Origin: Roseovarius tolerans
GTDB taxonomy: Bacteria > Pseudomonadota > Alphaproteobacteria > Rhodobacterales > Rhodobacteraceae
Assembly: GCF_900109855.1 (NCBI RefSeq)
Contig: NZ_FOBO01000012.1
Coordinates: forward strand, 1 to 64,000
Length of the DNA: 64,000 bases
Direction of reading: 5' to 3'
Positions 1 through 8,696 of this stretch are shown one piece after another. Both the position numbers and the translations under genes were made by a program. How positions within the stretch are numbered: position 1 is the first letter of the stretch; each line of letters opens with the position of its first letter. The notes under the pieces were generated by a model. It worked only from the letters and a program-made list of their open reading frames with translations, was not told where the DNA came from and did no database searches.

Positions 1-578
1 ACCCATCTCAAACCCCCATATCTGCCATGCAGACAGGGAATCACAAATCAAGCCTCATGGGAATCTGAATCAGAAAGCTCGCAACCCGCTCTAAACAACG
101 ACCTCTTCCAGCATACAGCGGACCGACAGACCTTGGCTTGTATCTGCGATAGCTGACTTTCGCCGCGCCGGTCCCCAATGGGTAATAAGCGGATGGGGCA
201 TCGATACTCTGTAGCCCTCAACAAGAAGATCAAGCGGCGCAGCGGCCTCGTCGTGATACTGCTAGCTAGAAGCCGTCATCCGGCTGGTGGTGCACTCATT
301 GCGGAGCATAACGAGGTGTAGACAGCCTCACGCCGCTACATGTCGATGGAAACGATGCACATCGTGTGCCACGATAATGGCACCGCGTCGATGATTGTTA
401 GCTCAATGAACGACCGACACCAGCTGTGAAGAGGGAGGTGGACGCCAGTTCCTAAATCACTTCATGGACACTAAAAACTTGACAAAAATGCAACATCGGT
501 AAACCCTTAATTTTAAGAGGGTTATTCCACATTGGTTCCGCAGGGCATGCAAATTTTTACAGTTTGGAGATTATTATT
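1..578. other. AT-richer stretch without a supported gene, upstream of the Cys-rich protein
   Basis: No reading frame here looks like a real gene. The longest open frames are about 60 codons, lack good ribosome sites and resemble nothing I know. Base composition is lower in GC than in the genes from 1360 on. An inverted repeat, AACCCT (502-507) and AGGGTT (518-523), lies just upstream of the Cys-rich gene, and a TTGACA hexamer occurs at 479-484 without a convincing -10 box at normal spacing. The stretch could be the decayed edge of an acquired island. I see no transposase or integrase motif I can defend. Confidence 0.5.
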
Positions 579-1040
579 GTGCACATTAGTACATTGAAAA
601 TTAGGAGTTCTATTACCTTTGTGCGTCTATTTTCCCTCGTCTGTTTTCTTGCCTTTCTTTCGTTGACAATGGCGCAGGCGCAATCTGTGGAAAGGGGAAC
701 TTGCAGTTATGAGAAGTTGCGTTGTGATAGCCTTTGTAAACAAAATGACCCTAATAACTCGCGATGTTTTGACGCCTGCGCGCGGCGATTAGGCCCCTGC
801 CTGGCCACGGGAAGCTACTATTGGAGGACTTCCCCAGACGCGAAGGGTTTAAAGAAATGCTGTGGCGACGCATCTGAGGCTACTTGTACTGGGTTCGGTA
901 AACACTGCTATAATTTTTGTGATGCTAATAGAACTAACAAGACCAATTGTTATGCTGATTGCCGGAAAAGAACACAGTCTTGCAAAATTAATGGTCGCTA
1001 CAACGGCTGGCCGGAAGCAAGCGGGCTTATTCGAGAATGA
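579..1040 (+). CDS. Secreted Cys-rich protein with two tandem CX6CX3CX9CX3CX6C repeats
   Basis: Unknown function; 153 residues. The GTG start at 579 is preferred because GGAGA (566-570) sits 8 nt upstream, whereas an upstream TTG at 564 overlaps that ribosome site. Residues 1 to about 35 form a signal peptide with a hydrophobic core and an AQA cleavage site, so the product is probably exported. The mature part has 14 cysteines: two repeats with exactly the same spacing, CX6CX3CX9CX3CX6C, each followed by a G-x-Y motif, plus a CC pair between them. CX3C-X9-CX3C is the pattern of a disulfide-stapled helical hairpin (alpha-hairpinin or small-Tim-like), which is an inference here. Codon use is much more AT-rich than in the flanking genes, suggesting recent acquisition. 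There is no operon partner. An inhibitor, toxin or surface-binding peptide are all possible, and none is shown. Confidence 0.6.
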   Translation: MHISTLKIRSSITFVRLFSLVCFLAFLSLTMAQAQSVERGTCSYEKLRCDSLCKQNDPNNSRCFDACARRLGPCLATGSYYWRTSPDAKGLKKCCGDASEATCTGFGKHCYNFCDANRTNKTNCYADCRKRTQSCKINGRYNGWPEASGLIRE

Positions 1041-1359
1041 GGAAAAGCTTCCCGGTTCTTTGACGGTTTGGGCGCAAAACCGGCATCCGCTGCGTTTGGC
1101 TTGAGCGACGACTTTCGGGAAATCGTCGAAACTTTGAAAGCTTCGCACTCTGCGCCTAGCAGAAATTGGCGCAAATGATAAAGGCACTAGAAATCGACCC
1201 AGTTCCGATTGCGCTTAGCCACCCGAAATCCCCTCTTTCCCCCGAACATGACATTCAGCGCCCGAGATGTACAACTGACCCACGCGCGCCCACCCCACCG
1301 CACGCTTGACAGCCCCCCACACCCTTGCCTGCTCCCCGCAAACCCCCTAAACCCAGCCC
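1041..1359. other. Intergenic region between the Cys-rich gene and ttcA
   Basis: About 320 nt without a supported gene. Composition changes here from AT-rich to the C-rich bias of the core genome. A TTGACA hexamer lies at 1306-1311, but no clear -10 element follows, so a ttcA promoter is possible and not demonstrated. Short frames on both strands overlap the end of the Cys-rich gene and show no recognisable motif. Confidence 0.4.
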
Positions 1360-2229
1360 ATGCTTGACGAGATCGACGATATCCATCCGCTCTTTCACGG
1401 GGCCCCCGCCAGCACCGAGTTCAAGAAGCTGCGCAAGCGCATCGTGCGGCACACGCGCGAGGCGGTGGAGCAGTACGGCATGGTGGAGCCGGGGGGCAAA
1501 TGGCTGGTCTGTCTGTCGGGCGGCAAGGACAGTTACACGCTCCTCGCCGTGCTGCATGAGCTGCAATGGCGCGGCCTGTTGCCGGTGGAGTTGCTGGCCT
1601 GCAATCTCGATCAGGGGCAGCCGGGATTTCCCGCCACCGTCCTGCCCGAGTTCCTGGAAGCGCGCGGCGTGCCGCACCGGATCGAGTATCAGGACACCTA
1701 TTCCATCGTCATGGACAAGGTGCCGCAGGGGCGCACCTATTGCGCGCTCTGTTCCCGTTTGCGGCGCGGAAATCTCTACCGCATCGCGCGCGAGGACGGC
1801 TGCACGGCGGTCGTGCTCGGCCATCACCGCGACGATATTCTCGAGACATTCTTCATGAACCTCTTTCACGGCGGGCGGCTCGCGACGATGCCGCCCAAGC
1901 TGGTGAACGAGGAGGGCGATCTGTTTCTCTACCGCCCGCTCGCCCATGTCGCCGAGGCCGATTGCGAGCGGTTCGCGCGGGCGATGAACTACCCGATCAT
2001 TCCCTGCGATCTGTGCGGAAGCCAAGACGGGTTGCAGCGCCAGCAGGTGAAAGCGATCCTCGACGGGTGGGAGGCCAATTCGCCGGGTCGCCGTCAGGTG
2101 ATGTTCCGCGCGCTGATGAACGCCCGGCCCTCGCATCTGCTCGACCCGAAGCTGTTCGATTTCGCGGGGCTGACGACAGAGCCGTTAAAATCCGACGGAA
2201 ATCCCGAAGGCTTGCCCAAGCTTCGTTAA
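1360..2229 (+). CDS. ttcA: tRNA 2-thiocytidine(32) synthetase TtcA
   Basis: ATP-dependent, iron-sulfur-dependent thiolation of C32 in certain tRNAs; cytoplasmic. The 289-residue product carries the PP-loop SGGKDS at residues 53-58 (ATP pyrophosphatase fold), then CALC (C128, C131) and CDLC (C216, C219), which supply the cysteines that hold the 4Fe-4S cluster in TtcA. Length is close to the usual size (about 290-310). The segment [13 protein letters not shown] is typical of the TtcA/TilS superfamily, and the paired cysteines favour TtcA over TilS. The start has only a weak ribosome site. It is followed within 40 nt by the degenerate GGDEF-like membrane gene, which may be cotranscribed. Confidence 0.93.
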   Translation: MLDEIDDIHPLFHGAPASTEFKKLRKRIVRHTREAVEQYGMVEPGGKWLVCLSGGKDSYTLLAVLHELQWRGLLPVELLACNLDQGQPGFPATVLPEFLEARGVPHRIEYQDTYSIVMDKVPQGRTYCALCSRLRRGNLYRIAREDGCTAVVLGHHRDDILETFFMNLFHGGRLATMPPKLVNEEGDLFLYRPLAHVAEADCERFARAMNYPIIPCDLCGSQDGLQRQQVKAILDGWEANSPGRRQVMFRALMNARPSHLLDPKLFDFAGLTTEPLKSDGNPEGLPKLR

Positions 2230-2266
2230 CCTTTGGATGCCATGCTGCGCCCCATCGAGGGGAAAG

Positions 2267-2899
2267 ATGGCGCAACTGTTTGGTAAATATGGGATAACCC
2301 GGGCGTATCTGCCTGCGGCCTGCGTCTTTCTGCTGGCCGTGGCGCTGGCCCTGTCGTGGTTCGGGACGCAGGCGCTGGTCTTTGCTGTACCGTTCGTTTT
2401 TCTGGGCCTTATCCCGCTCTGGCAGGATCGGCGGGGCACCGGCCATGCCGCCACGGAGTTGCGCGGCGCGCTGGACCGGGACCTGGAGACGTCCCGGAAA
2501 ACAGGCCAGGGTTTCGCCTGTATCCTGCTGCGGATCGCACCTGCGCAGGTGACCGCGCTGACCCTGACCCGCCTGCGCCAGTCGTTGCGCCCCGAAGACC
2601 GGGTTTTCGATCTGCACACCGGTGAGATCGCCATCCTGCTCGCTGCGGTGCCGGGGCTTGACGACCCGGCGCTTGTCAGGCTTGGCCGGCGGCTTCAAGC
2701 CATTGTCGAAGAACAGGTTTTCACCGGTGATGCCCCGCTGCATCCGGCCGCGTCACTGGCCCTTTACCTTGCCCCGGCAGGATGCGCGCGATCCGGCACG
2801 GCGCTGCTCGACGGCCTCATGGTGACGCTGGACGAGGCGGTGCGTCGCGGCCCCTCTGCCCTGCTTCTGCATGACCCCGGACCATCCCCCCGGCGCTAG
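2267..2899 (+). CDS. Membrane protein with degenerate GGDEF-like domain
   Basis: 210 residues from the ATG at 2267, which has GAGGGG at 2257-2262; an ATG at 2237 would add ten residues but lacks a site. Two hydrophobic segments (about residues 13-31 and 36-52) are followed by a soluble domain with the layout of a diguanylate cyclase: a basic linker, an LR..LRPEDRVFDL stretch like the strand before the active loop, then HTGEIAILL where GGDEFaiLL is expected, and a late ASLALYLAP strand resembling the conserved SiGia segment. The catalytic GG(D/E)EF signature is missing, so enzymatic activity is unlikely; a c-di-GMP or regulatory remnant role is inference. The assignment rests on pattern similarity only. 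It lies between ttcA and yidC on the same strand. Confidence 0.5.
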   Translation: MAQLFGKYGITRAYLPAACVFLLAVALALSWFGTQALVFAVPFVFLGLIPLWQDRRGTGHAATELRGALDRDLETSRKTGQGFACILLRIAPAQVTALTLTRLRQSLRPEDRVFDLHTGEIAILLAAVPGLDDPALVRLGRRLQAIVEEQVFTGDAPLHPAASLALYLAPAGCARSGTALLDGLMVTLDEAVRRGPSALLLHDPGPSPRR

Positions 2900-2973
2900 G
2901 GTGGCGACGCAAACGCCCCCGGCGCGCAGAGGCGACGAATCCCCGCGCCCGCCTGCAAAACAACGGAATCCGC

Positions 2974-3002
2974 TTGACCTTTGGGGCCGCACTCTGTTGA
3001 AC
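2974..3002 (+). promoter_or_regulatory. Candidate sigma70-type promoter for yidC
   Basis: TTGACC (2974-2979), a 17-nt spacer and TTGAAC (2997-3002), 36 nt before the yidC start. The -35 box is good and the -10 box poor, so this is a tentative call. Confidence 0.3.
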
Positions 3003-3037
3003 GCCTCTGACAGTTAACAGACGGACGGCCCCCCGAT

Positions 3038-4870
3038 ATGGATGATCAGAACAAGAACCTCATACTCGCGACGGCGCTCAGCTTTCTCGTGATCCTTGTC
3101 TGGTTCGTGCTGTTCCCGCCACCGGAAACCGCGCCCACCGATCCCAACGCGCCGATCACCGCGACCGAAGGGCAACCGACCGCGTCCACACCGTCGGCGG
3201 ATGCACCGGCCAGCACCGCAGGTGCGGCGGCCACCGGCACCGAGACCGCCGAAACCCCCGACGCGCCGCGGCTCGATATCGAGACGCCGAGCCTGACCGG
3301 CACGGTCTCGCTTCAGGGCGGGCGGATCGACGAATTGCTTCTCAAGAACTACCGCGAGACCATCGACCCGGCCTCGGATATCGTGCGCCTGCTGTCGCCC
3401 GTTGGCAGCGAAACGCCTTATTATGCGCTTTATGGCTGGGCCCCCGGTGCGGGGCTGACCATCGACGATGTCCCCGGTGCTAACACGCTCTGGCAGGTCG
3501 AGAGCGGCGAGACCCTGACGCCCGATAGCCCCGTCACGCTGGTCTGGGACAATGGCGCGGGCCTGATCTTTCGCCGGGAGTTGAGCGTCGACGAGGACTT
3601 CATGTTCTCGGTGCGCCAGAGCGTTGAGAATACCGGCGAGGCGACGGTGAGCCTTGCGCCTTACGGCATTCTCGCGCGGCACGGGCGACCGGATGATCTG
3701 AAGAATTTCTTCATCCTGCACGAGGGCCTCATCGGCATGGCCGACGGGACGCTGTCGGAAATCGACTATGACGATGTCGAGGAATACGAATTCAACCCGC
3801 GCGAGGGCGCGCCCGCCGAGGTCACGCAGGTCAATGAGAACGGTTGGATCGGGTTCACCGATCACTACTGGATGACCACGCTCATTCCCGAACAGGGCAA
3901 CCCGTTCAAGGCGGTCAGCAAATACGATCCGCAGCGCGGCATTTTCCAGACCGAAACCGTGCAGGCCACGCGCAGCCTCGCCCCCGGTGAGACCTCGGTC
4001 GCCGAAACCCGGCTGTTTGCCGGGGCCAAGGAATGGGCCACCATCCGCAACTACGAGAACGAGGAAGGCGTCCAGGGTTTTCTGGACTCGATCGACTGGG
4101 GCTGGTTCTTTTTCCTAACCAAGCCGATCTTCGCGGTGCTGCATTGGCTCAACGCGCTGATTGGCAACATGGGCTGGGCGATCATTGGCCTGACGCTGCT
4201 GATCAAGGTGGTCTTGCTGCCGCTGGCCTATAAATCCTACGTCTCGATGGCGAAGATGAAAGAGCTTCAGCCGGAGATGGAGAAGATCAAGGAGAGCGCG
4301 GGGGATGACCGTCAGAAACTCCAGCAGGAGATGATGGCGCTCTACAAGAAGGAAAAGGTCAACCCGGCCTCGGGCTGTCTGCCGATCCTGTTGCAGATCC
4401 CGATCTTCTTCTCGCTCTACAAGGTGATCTTCGTCACGCTGGAATTGCGGCACGCGCCGTGGATCGGTTGGATCAACGACCTGTCGGCGCCTGACCCGTC
4501 CTCGCTCTACAATCTCTGGGGGGTCTTCCCCTGGCCCGCGCCGGAGCCGGGCTCGATCCTCGCGCTGATCTTCATCGGTATCCTGCCGCTCTGCCTCGGC
4601 GTGTCGATGTGGCTGCAGCAGAAACTGAACCCGTCGCCGACCGATCCGACGCAGAAGATGATCTTTGCCTGGATGCCCTGGGTCTTCATGTTCATGCTGG
4701 GCAGCTTTGCCAGCGGCCTCGTGGTCTACTGGATCGCGAACAACGTGATCACGTTTACGCAGCAGTACCTGATCATGCGCAGCCAGGGCTACAAGCCGGA
4801 CGTGTTCGGCAACATCATGTCGGGCTTCAAGCGCGACAAGGCGGCGCCGGATACGGGCAAGAAGAAGTGA
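3038..4870 (+). CDS. yidC: Membrane protein insertase YidC
   Basis: Inserts and folds inner-membrane proteins, alone or with SecYEG. The 610-residue product has an N-terminal membrane anchor (about residues 6-27), an acidic Ala/Thr/Pro-rich linker, a large periplasmic domain to about residue 350, and the C-terminal Oxa1-type membrane core beginning near GWFFFLTKPIFAVLHWL, with the cytoplasmic KMKELQPEMEKIKE hairpin and a lysine-rich tail. Length fits the Gram-negative form. Its TGA overlaps the ATG of the MOSC gene by one base (TGATG), and engB follows with the same overlap, so the three genes form a translationally coupled operon. The usual rpmH-rnpA-yidD neighbours are absent upstream, where ttcA and a GGDEF-like gene lie instead. 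Confidence 0.96.
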   Translation: MDDQNKNLILATALSFLVILVWFVLFPPPETAPTDPNAPITATEGQPTASTPSADAPASTAGAAATGTETAETPDAPRLDIETPSLTGTVSLQGGRIDELLLKNYRETIDPASDIVRLLSPVGSETPYYALYGWAPGAGLTIDDVPGANTLWQVESGETLTPDSPVTLVWDNGAGLIFRRELSVDEDFMFSVRQSVENTGEATVSLAPYGILARHGRPDDLKNFFILHEGLIGMADGTLSEIDYDDVEEYEFNPREGAPAEVTQVNENGWIGFTDHYWMTTLIPEQGNPFKAVSKYDPQRGIFQTETVQATRSLAPGETSVAETRLFAGAKEWATIRNYENEEGVQGFLDSIDWGWFFFLTKPIFAVLHWLNALIGNMGWAIIGLTLLIKVVLLPLAYKSYVSMAKMKELQPEMEKIKESAGDDRQKLQQEMMALYKKEKVNPASGCLPILLQIPIFFSLYKVIFVTLELRHAPWIGWINDLSAPDPSSLYNLWGVFPWPAPEPGSILALIFIGILPLCLGVSMWLQQKLNPSPTDPTQKMIFAWMPWVFMFMLGSFASGLVVYWIANNVITFTQQYLIMRSQGYKPDVFGNIMSGFKRDKAAPDTGKKK

Positions 4871-5613
4871 TGACACAGGTCAGCGCCCTCTGGCGGCACC
4901 CTATCAAGGGGCACGGGCGCGAGGCGCTGACCGATGTGACCCTCGCCCAAGGGCAGGCAATGCCCTGGGACAGGCGTTGGGCCGTGGCGCATGAGCTGGC
5001 GCGACTGACCGAAGGCGAATGGGCCCCCTGCACCAATTTCTCGATCGGGGCCAAGGCCCCGGCGCTGATGGCGATCAACGCGCGGGTGGACGAGGCCGCG
5101 GGACTGGTGACGCTGAGCCATCCCGAGCGGCCTGATCTGACCTTTGACCCCGACCGCGAGACACAGGCGTTTCTGGATTGGGTGCGGCCGCTGATGCCGG
5201 TGAACCGCGCGCAATCGGTGCAGCTGTTTCGGCTGGACGGGCGCGGGGTGACGGATACGGACTACCCGTCCGTGAGCCTTCTGAACCTCGCCTCAAACGC
5301 CGATCTGGCGACGCGCATGGGGGCGGAGGTGTCGCCGCTGCGCTGGCGCTGCAACATCCATTTGGGCGGGCTGGAGCCCTGGGCGGAATTCGATCTGGTC
5401 GGGCGGACCCTGCGCATCGGCGAGGCGGAATTGCAGGTGCGCGAGCCGATCCGGCGCTGCATGGCGACCACCGCTAACCCGGCCACCGGTGCGCGTGATC
5501 TGGATACGTTGGGCGCGCTCAACGCCAATTGGAACCATCAGGATTTCGGCATCTATGCCGAAGTCACCCGGACCGGCGCGATCGCCGTCGGCGCCCCGGT
5601 AGAGGTGCTGTGA
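4870..5613 (+). CDS. MOSC domain-containing protein
   Basis: 247 residues. The N-terminal part (PIKG near residue 11) matches the MOSC N-terminal beta-barrel domain. The C-terminal MOSC domain shows PSVSLLNL, RWRCNI and EPIRRC with the conserved Cys at 197, the residue thought to carry sulfur in this family (related to the molybdenum cofactor sulfurase C-terminus and mARC proteins). Substrate is unknown; a sulfur-carrier or molybdenum-cofactor-linked role is a family-level inference. The start overlaps the yidC stop by one base and its own stop overlaps the engB start in the same way, so this start is well supported. No other Moco gene is nearby. Confidence 0.85.
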   Translation: MTQVSALWRHPIKGHGREALTDVTLAQGQAMPWDRRWAVAHELARLTEGEWAPCTNFSIGAKAPALMAINARVDEAAGLVTLSHPERPDLTFDPDRETQAFLDWVRPLMPVNRAQSVQLFRLDGRGVTDTDYPSVSLLNLASNADLATRMGAEVSPLRWRCNIHLGGLEPWAEFDLVGRTLRIGEAELQVREPIRRCMATTANPATGARDLDTLGALNANWNHQDFGIYAEVTRTGAIAVGAPVEVL

Positions 5614-6263
5614 TGCAGATGCGTTTTCCCGAGGCCGAGGCCCCCGATCAGGCCAGTGCAGAACTGGGGCGCAAGCTCTTTGCAGGGCCGGTCGAGTTCG
5701 TCAAAGGCGTGGTCGCCATGTCCGGCCTGCCGCCTGCCGACCGGCTGGAGGTGTGTTTCGCGGGCCGCTCGAACGTTGGCAAATCGACGCTGATCAATGC
5801 GCTCACGGGGCGCAAGGCGCTGGCGCGGGCCTCGAACACGCCGGGTCGGACGCAGGAAATCAACTATTTCACCCTTGGCGAGAGCCGCTATCTGGTCGAC
5901 CTGCCCGGCTATGGCTATGCCAATGCGCCGGTGGCGGTGGTGCAGAAATGGCAGGCGCTGCTAAAGCAATATCTCTCGGGGCGTCAGACCCTGCGCCGTG
6001 CCTTCGTGCTGGTCGATGCCCGCCATGGGATCAAGCCGGTGGACGAAGAGATCATGGCGCTGCTCGACAGTTCTGCGGTGACCTTTCAATGCGTGCTGAC
6101 CAAGACCGACAAGATCAGCGCCGCCGCGCGGGACAAGGTGCTGGAGCAGGTGCGTCAGAAACTGGCCGCGCACCCGGCGGCGTTTCCCGAACTGATCCTG
6201 ACATCCAGCGAAAAGGGCGAAGGCATCGCCACCCTGCGCGCCGTGATCGCGACGCTGGAATAG
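5613..6263 (+). CDS. engB: Ribosome biogenesis GTPase EngB (YihA/YsxC)
   Basis: Small TRAFAC GTPase needed for maturation of the 50S subunit; cytoplasmic, usually essential. The 216-residue product has the G1 loop GRSNVGKST at 51-59, a G2 Thr in NTPGRTQ, G3 DLPGYGYA and G4 TKTDK, in the usual order, and ends with the SSEKGEG segment of G5. Length is normal for the family. It is the third gene of the coupled yidC-MOSC-engB set (TGATG overlap) and ends 24 nt before the convergent SDR gene. No hairpin is visible in that short gap. Confidence 0.95.
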   Translation: MQMRFPEAEAPDQASAELGRKLFAGPVEFVKGVVAMSGLPPADRLEVCFAGRSNVGKSTLINALTGRKALARASNTPGRTQEINYFTLGESRYLVDLPGYGYANAPVAVVQKWQALLKQYLSGRQTLRRAFVLVDARHGIKPVDEEIMALLDSSAVTFQCVLTKTDKISAAARDKVLEQVRQKLAAHPAAFPELILTSSEKGEGIATLRAVIATLE

Positions 6264-6287
6264 CCGAAACCCACGTGCAACCCCGCC

Positions 6288-7019
6288 TCAGACATGCTGC
6301 GCGCCGTTGATCTCGATCTCGGTGCCAGAGATGTAGGACGAGCCCTCGGTGCAGAGGAAATAGACGGTATCGGCCACCTCCTGCGGCTCGCCGAGACGGC
6401 GCATCGGCAGGCGGTCGGCCAGATCCTCGGTGCCCGGTGACAGGATCGCGGTGCGGATCTCGCCCGGTGCGATGGCGTTGACGCGCACGCCCAGAGGGCC
6501 AAAATCGAATGCCATCTCGCGGGTCAGCGCGGCCAGCGCCGCCTTGGACGTGGCATAGGCCGCGCCTGCGAAGGGATGCACCCGCGCGCCCGCGATGGAG
6601 GTCACGTTGACCACCGCGCCCTTGGCCGCCGCCAACTCGTTCTTCAGGCTGCGCGCCAGCACCACGGGGGCGAAGAAATTGACGTGGAATACATGCCCCC
6701 ATGTGCGCAGATCGGTGCTGATCGTGTCGAGCCGCTCGCCCTCGGGCCCTTTGGGTGAAATGCCCGCATTGTTGACCAGCGCATCGAGCCGTCCGCCGAG
6801 GCGCGCGCGGATCGCCTCGACCTTCTCGATCACGTCTTTGGGATCGGCAAGGTCGATCTGGATATGGTTGTCTTCGCCGCCGCCCCAGGGGCATTCGGCG
6901 GGAAAGGGATGGCGCGAGCAGGTGATTACCCGCCAGCCCGCCGCGTTGAACCGCTGCACCGTGGCGTGACCGATCCCCCGGCTCGCCCCCGTGAGAAGCA
7001 ATGTCCGCTGTTCCGTCAT
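6288..7019 (-). CDS. Short-chain dehydrogenase/reductase
   Basis: 243-residue classical SDR. TGASRGIG at about 10-17 is the Rossmann nucleotide loop, NNAG at 83-86 the structural motif, and S141, Y155 and K159 (YATSK) form the catalytic set. The C-terminal YISGTEIEINGAQHV ending is typical of FabG-like members. It probably reduces or oxidises a carbonyl/alcohol with NAD(P)H; the substrate cannot be read from the sequence. It is a single gene convergent to engB and divergent from argB with a 120-nt gap, so it may share a regulatory region with argB. Annotation as FabG itself would be too specific. Confidence 0.85.
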   Translation of the reverse strand: MTEQRTLLLTGASRGIGHATVQRFNAAGWRVITCSRHPFPAECPWGGGEDNHIQIDLADPKDVIEKVEAIRARLGGRLDALVNNAGISPKGPEGERLDTISTDLRTWGHVFHVNFFAPVVLARSLKNELAAAKGAVVNVTSIAGARVHPFAGAAYATSKAALAALTREMAFDFGPLGVRVNAIAPGEIRTAILSPGTEDLADRLPMRRLGEPQEVADTVYFLCTEGSSYISGTEIEINGAQHV

Positions 7020-7139
7020 GCCCGTGTCCTTTCCTGATGCCTCGCGCTGACCCTAGCGCAGCGGGGCGCACATGCAACGGCCCTTGGCAGGGCAATGCAG
7101 AGCGGCTAACAAGACGCGCATGCCATACCGGAGACAAGG

Positions 7140-8003
7140 ATGAAGGCCAGAGACATGAATCGCGACTGGATCGCCACCGCCCGTACCCTCTCCGAGGCGC
7201 TGCCCTACCTGCAACGCTATACCGGCGCGATCGTCGTGATCAAGCTGGGCGGCCATGCCATGGGCAGTGACGAGGCGATGGAAACCTTCGCCCGCGACGT
7301 GGTGCTGATGAGCCAGGTCGGCGTCAACCCGGTGATCGTCCATGGCGGCGGGCCGATGATCAACGAGATGCTGGAGAAGCTGGCGATCAAGTCCGACTTC
7401 GTGAATGGCAAGCGCGTGACCGACGCTGCCACGATGGAGGTGGTCGAGATGGTCCTCTCGGGCCGCGTAAACAAGCGGATCGTGCAGGCGATCAACGGTC
7501 AGGGCGGGCGCGCCGTGGGTCTCTCGGGCAAGGATGCGGGGATGATCACCTGCACGCCCTCCAGCCCAGATCTGGGCCTTGTCGGCGAGCCTGACGAGAT
7601 CAACCCGGCGATCCTGCACACCATGTTTGAGGCCAATATAATCCCGGTGATCGCGCCGCTTGGGGCGGGGCGCAATGGCGAGACGTTCAATATAAACGGC
7701 GACACCGCCGCCGGTGCCGTGGCCGCCGCGCTCAAGGCCGACCGGCTGCTCTTGCTGACGGATATCGACGGGGTGCGCGATGCCGAAGGCCGCGTCGTCA
7801 CCGAACTCAGCGCCGATCAGATCCGCCAGATGACCCGCGACGGCGTGATCGCGGGCGGCATGATCCCCAAGACCGAGACCGCGCTCGCCGCGATCAAGGG
7901 CGGGGTGCGCGCGGTGGTCATCCTCGACGGGCGCGCGCCCAATGCCACGCTGCTGGAGCTTTATACCGAGCACGGGGCGGGCTCGCTGATCCGGGCCACG
8001 TGA
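7140..8003 (+). CDS. argB: Acetylglutamate kinase ArgB
   Basis: Phosphorylates N-acetyl-L-glutamate, the second step of arginine biosynthesis; cytoplasmic. The 287-residue product shows VIKLGGHAM (K35 region), the phosphate loop HGGGP at 68-72, substrate-binding [13 protein letters not shown], and [10 protein letters not shown] near the C-terminus, all standard for ArgB. Length is near the family norm. The ATG at 7140 has GGAG at 7130-7133; an in-frame ATG five codons later is the alternative. The family is commonly feedback-inhibited by arginine or bound by PII, but this cannot be judged here. It is followed by a ferredoxin-like gene after 54 nt. Confidence 0.96.
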   Translation: MKARDMNRDWIATARTLSEALPYLQRYTGAIVVIKLGGHAMGSDEAMETFARDVVLMSQVGVNPVIVHGGGPMINEMLEKLAIKSDFVNGKRVTDAATMEVVEMVLSGRVNKRIVQAINGQGGRAVGLSGKDAGMITCTPSSPDLGLVGEPDEINPAILHTMFEANIIPVIAPLGAGRNGETFNINGDTAAGAVAAALKADRLLLLTDIDGVRDAEGRVVTELSADQIRQMTRDGVIAGGMIPKTETALAAIKGGVRAVVILDGRAPNATLLELYTEHGAGSLIRAT

Positions 8004-8057
8004 CCTTGTGAAAGCGGCGGCGCGCGTTAGGTTCAGGATCATTGCAAGGATGCCGAC

Positions 8058-8696
8058 ATGAGCCTGACCGAGATCATTCGCCACGCCGCCCCGCATCACC
8101 TCGCGGTGATGGGCGCGCTGCATCTGGAGGCGGGCGAGGTGCCGGGGCATGCGACATTGGTGCTTCTGGGCCCGTCCGAGCCGGGGTTCTGGACGGCCTT
8201 CCGGCAAACCCCCGAATACATCGACGGCACGCCTGACCCGATGGATCGCTGGTCGAGCCGCGTCATCACCGCGCTGGCCGATGATCTTGGGGCGCGGGCG
8301 ATTTTTCCCTTCGGTGGCCCGCCCTGGCAGCCCTTCACCGATTGGGCGCGGCGCAGCGGGCGGGCCTGGCCGTCGCCGGTGGGGTTGCTCGTGCATGACG
8401 TGGCGGGGCTGATGGTGTCCTATCGCGGTGCGCTGGCACTCCCGCAGCGGCTCGACCTGCCGGAACCGGGCCTGCGCCCCTGCGAGACCTGCGCGACGCA
8501 ACCCTGCCTGACCGCCTGCCCGGTGGATGCGCTGCGCCCCGGAGCCTATGACGTGCCTGCCTGCAAGGCCGATCTGGACCGCGACGGCAATGACTGCCGG
8601 GCGCGCGGCTGCGCGGTGCGCCGCGCCTGTCCGGTCAGCCAGTCCCACGGGCGGGCACCTGCGCAATCCGCCTTTCACATGGGGTATTTCGGATGA
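8058..8696 (+). CDS. Ferredoxin-like 4Fe-4S protein
   Basis: 212 residues. The first about 135 residues resemble no domain I can name. The C-terminal third has eight cysteines: C142, C145, C150 and C154 (CETC...CLTACP) as one cluster motif, and C169, C180, C185 and C191 ending in CP as a second, as in two-cluster ferredoxins and in the C-terminal region of epoxyqueuosine reductase QueG. The protein lacks the QueG catalytic N-terminal domain, so QueG is not called. An electron-transfer role is inferred. Its TGA overlaps the next ATG by 4 nt (ATGA), coupling it to the SixA-like gene. Confidence 0.7.
   Translation: MSLTEIIRHAAPHHLAVMGALHLEAGEVPGHATLVLLGPSEPGFWTAFRQTPEYIDGTPDPMDRWSSRVITALADDLGARAIFPFGGPPWQPFTDWARRSGRAWPSPVGLLVHDVAGLMVSYRGALALPQRLDLPEPGLRPCETCATQPCLTACPVDALRPGAYDVPACKADLDRDGNDCRARGCAVRRACPVSQSHGRAPAQSAFHMGYFG

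Noticed and set aside
48..233. Minus-strand open frame of about 61 codons at the left edge
   Set aside because: No ribosome site, no recognisable motif and lies in a region with no coding bias.
300..420. Possible transposase or integrase fragment (CHDNG-like motif)
   Set aside because: The similarity to integrase SDNG segments is a few residues only, no further conserved residue fits and no inverted repeats were found.
564..578. TTG at 564 as start of the Cys-rich protein
   Set aside because: It overlaps the GGAGA ribosome site that serves the GTG at 579, and adds a non-typical N-terminus to the signal peptide.
862..1187. Open frames on both strands overlapping the Cys-rich gene
   Set aside because: They overlap a frame with a signal peptide and regular Cys pattern and lack ribosome sites.
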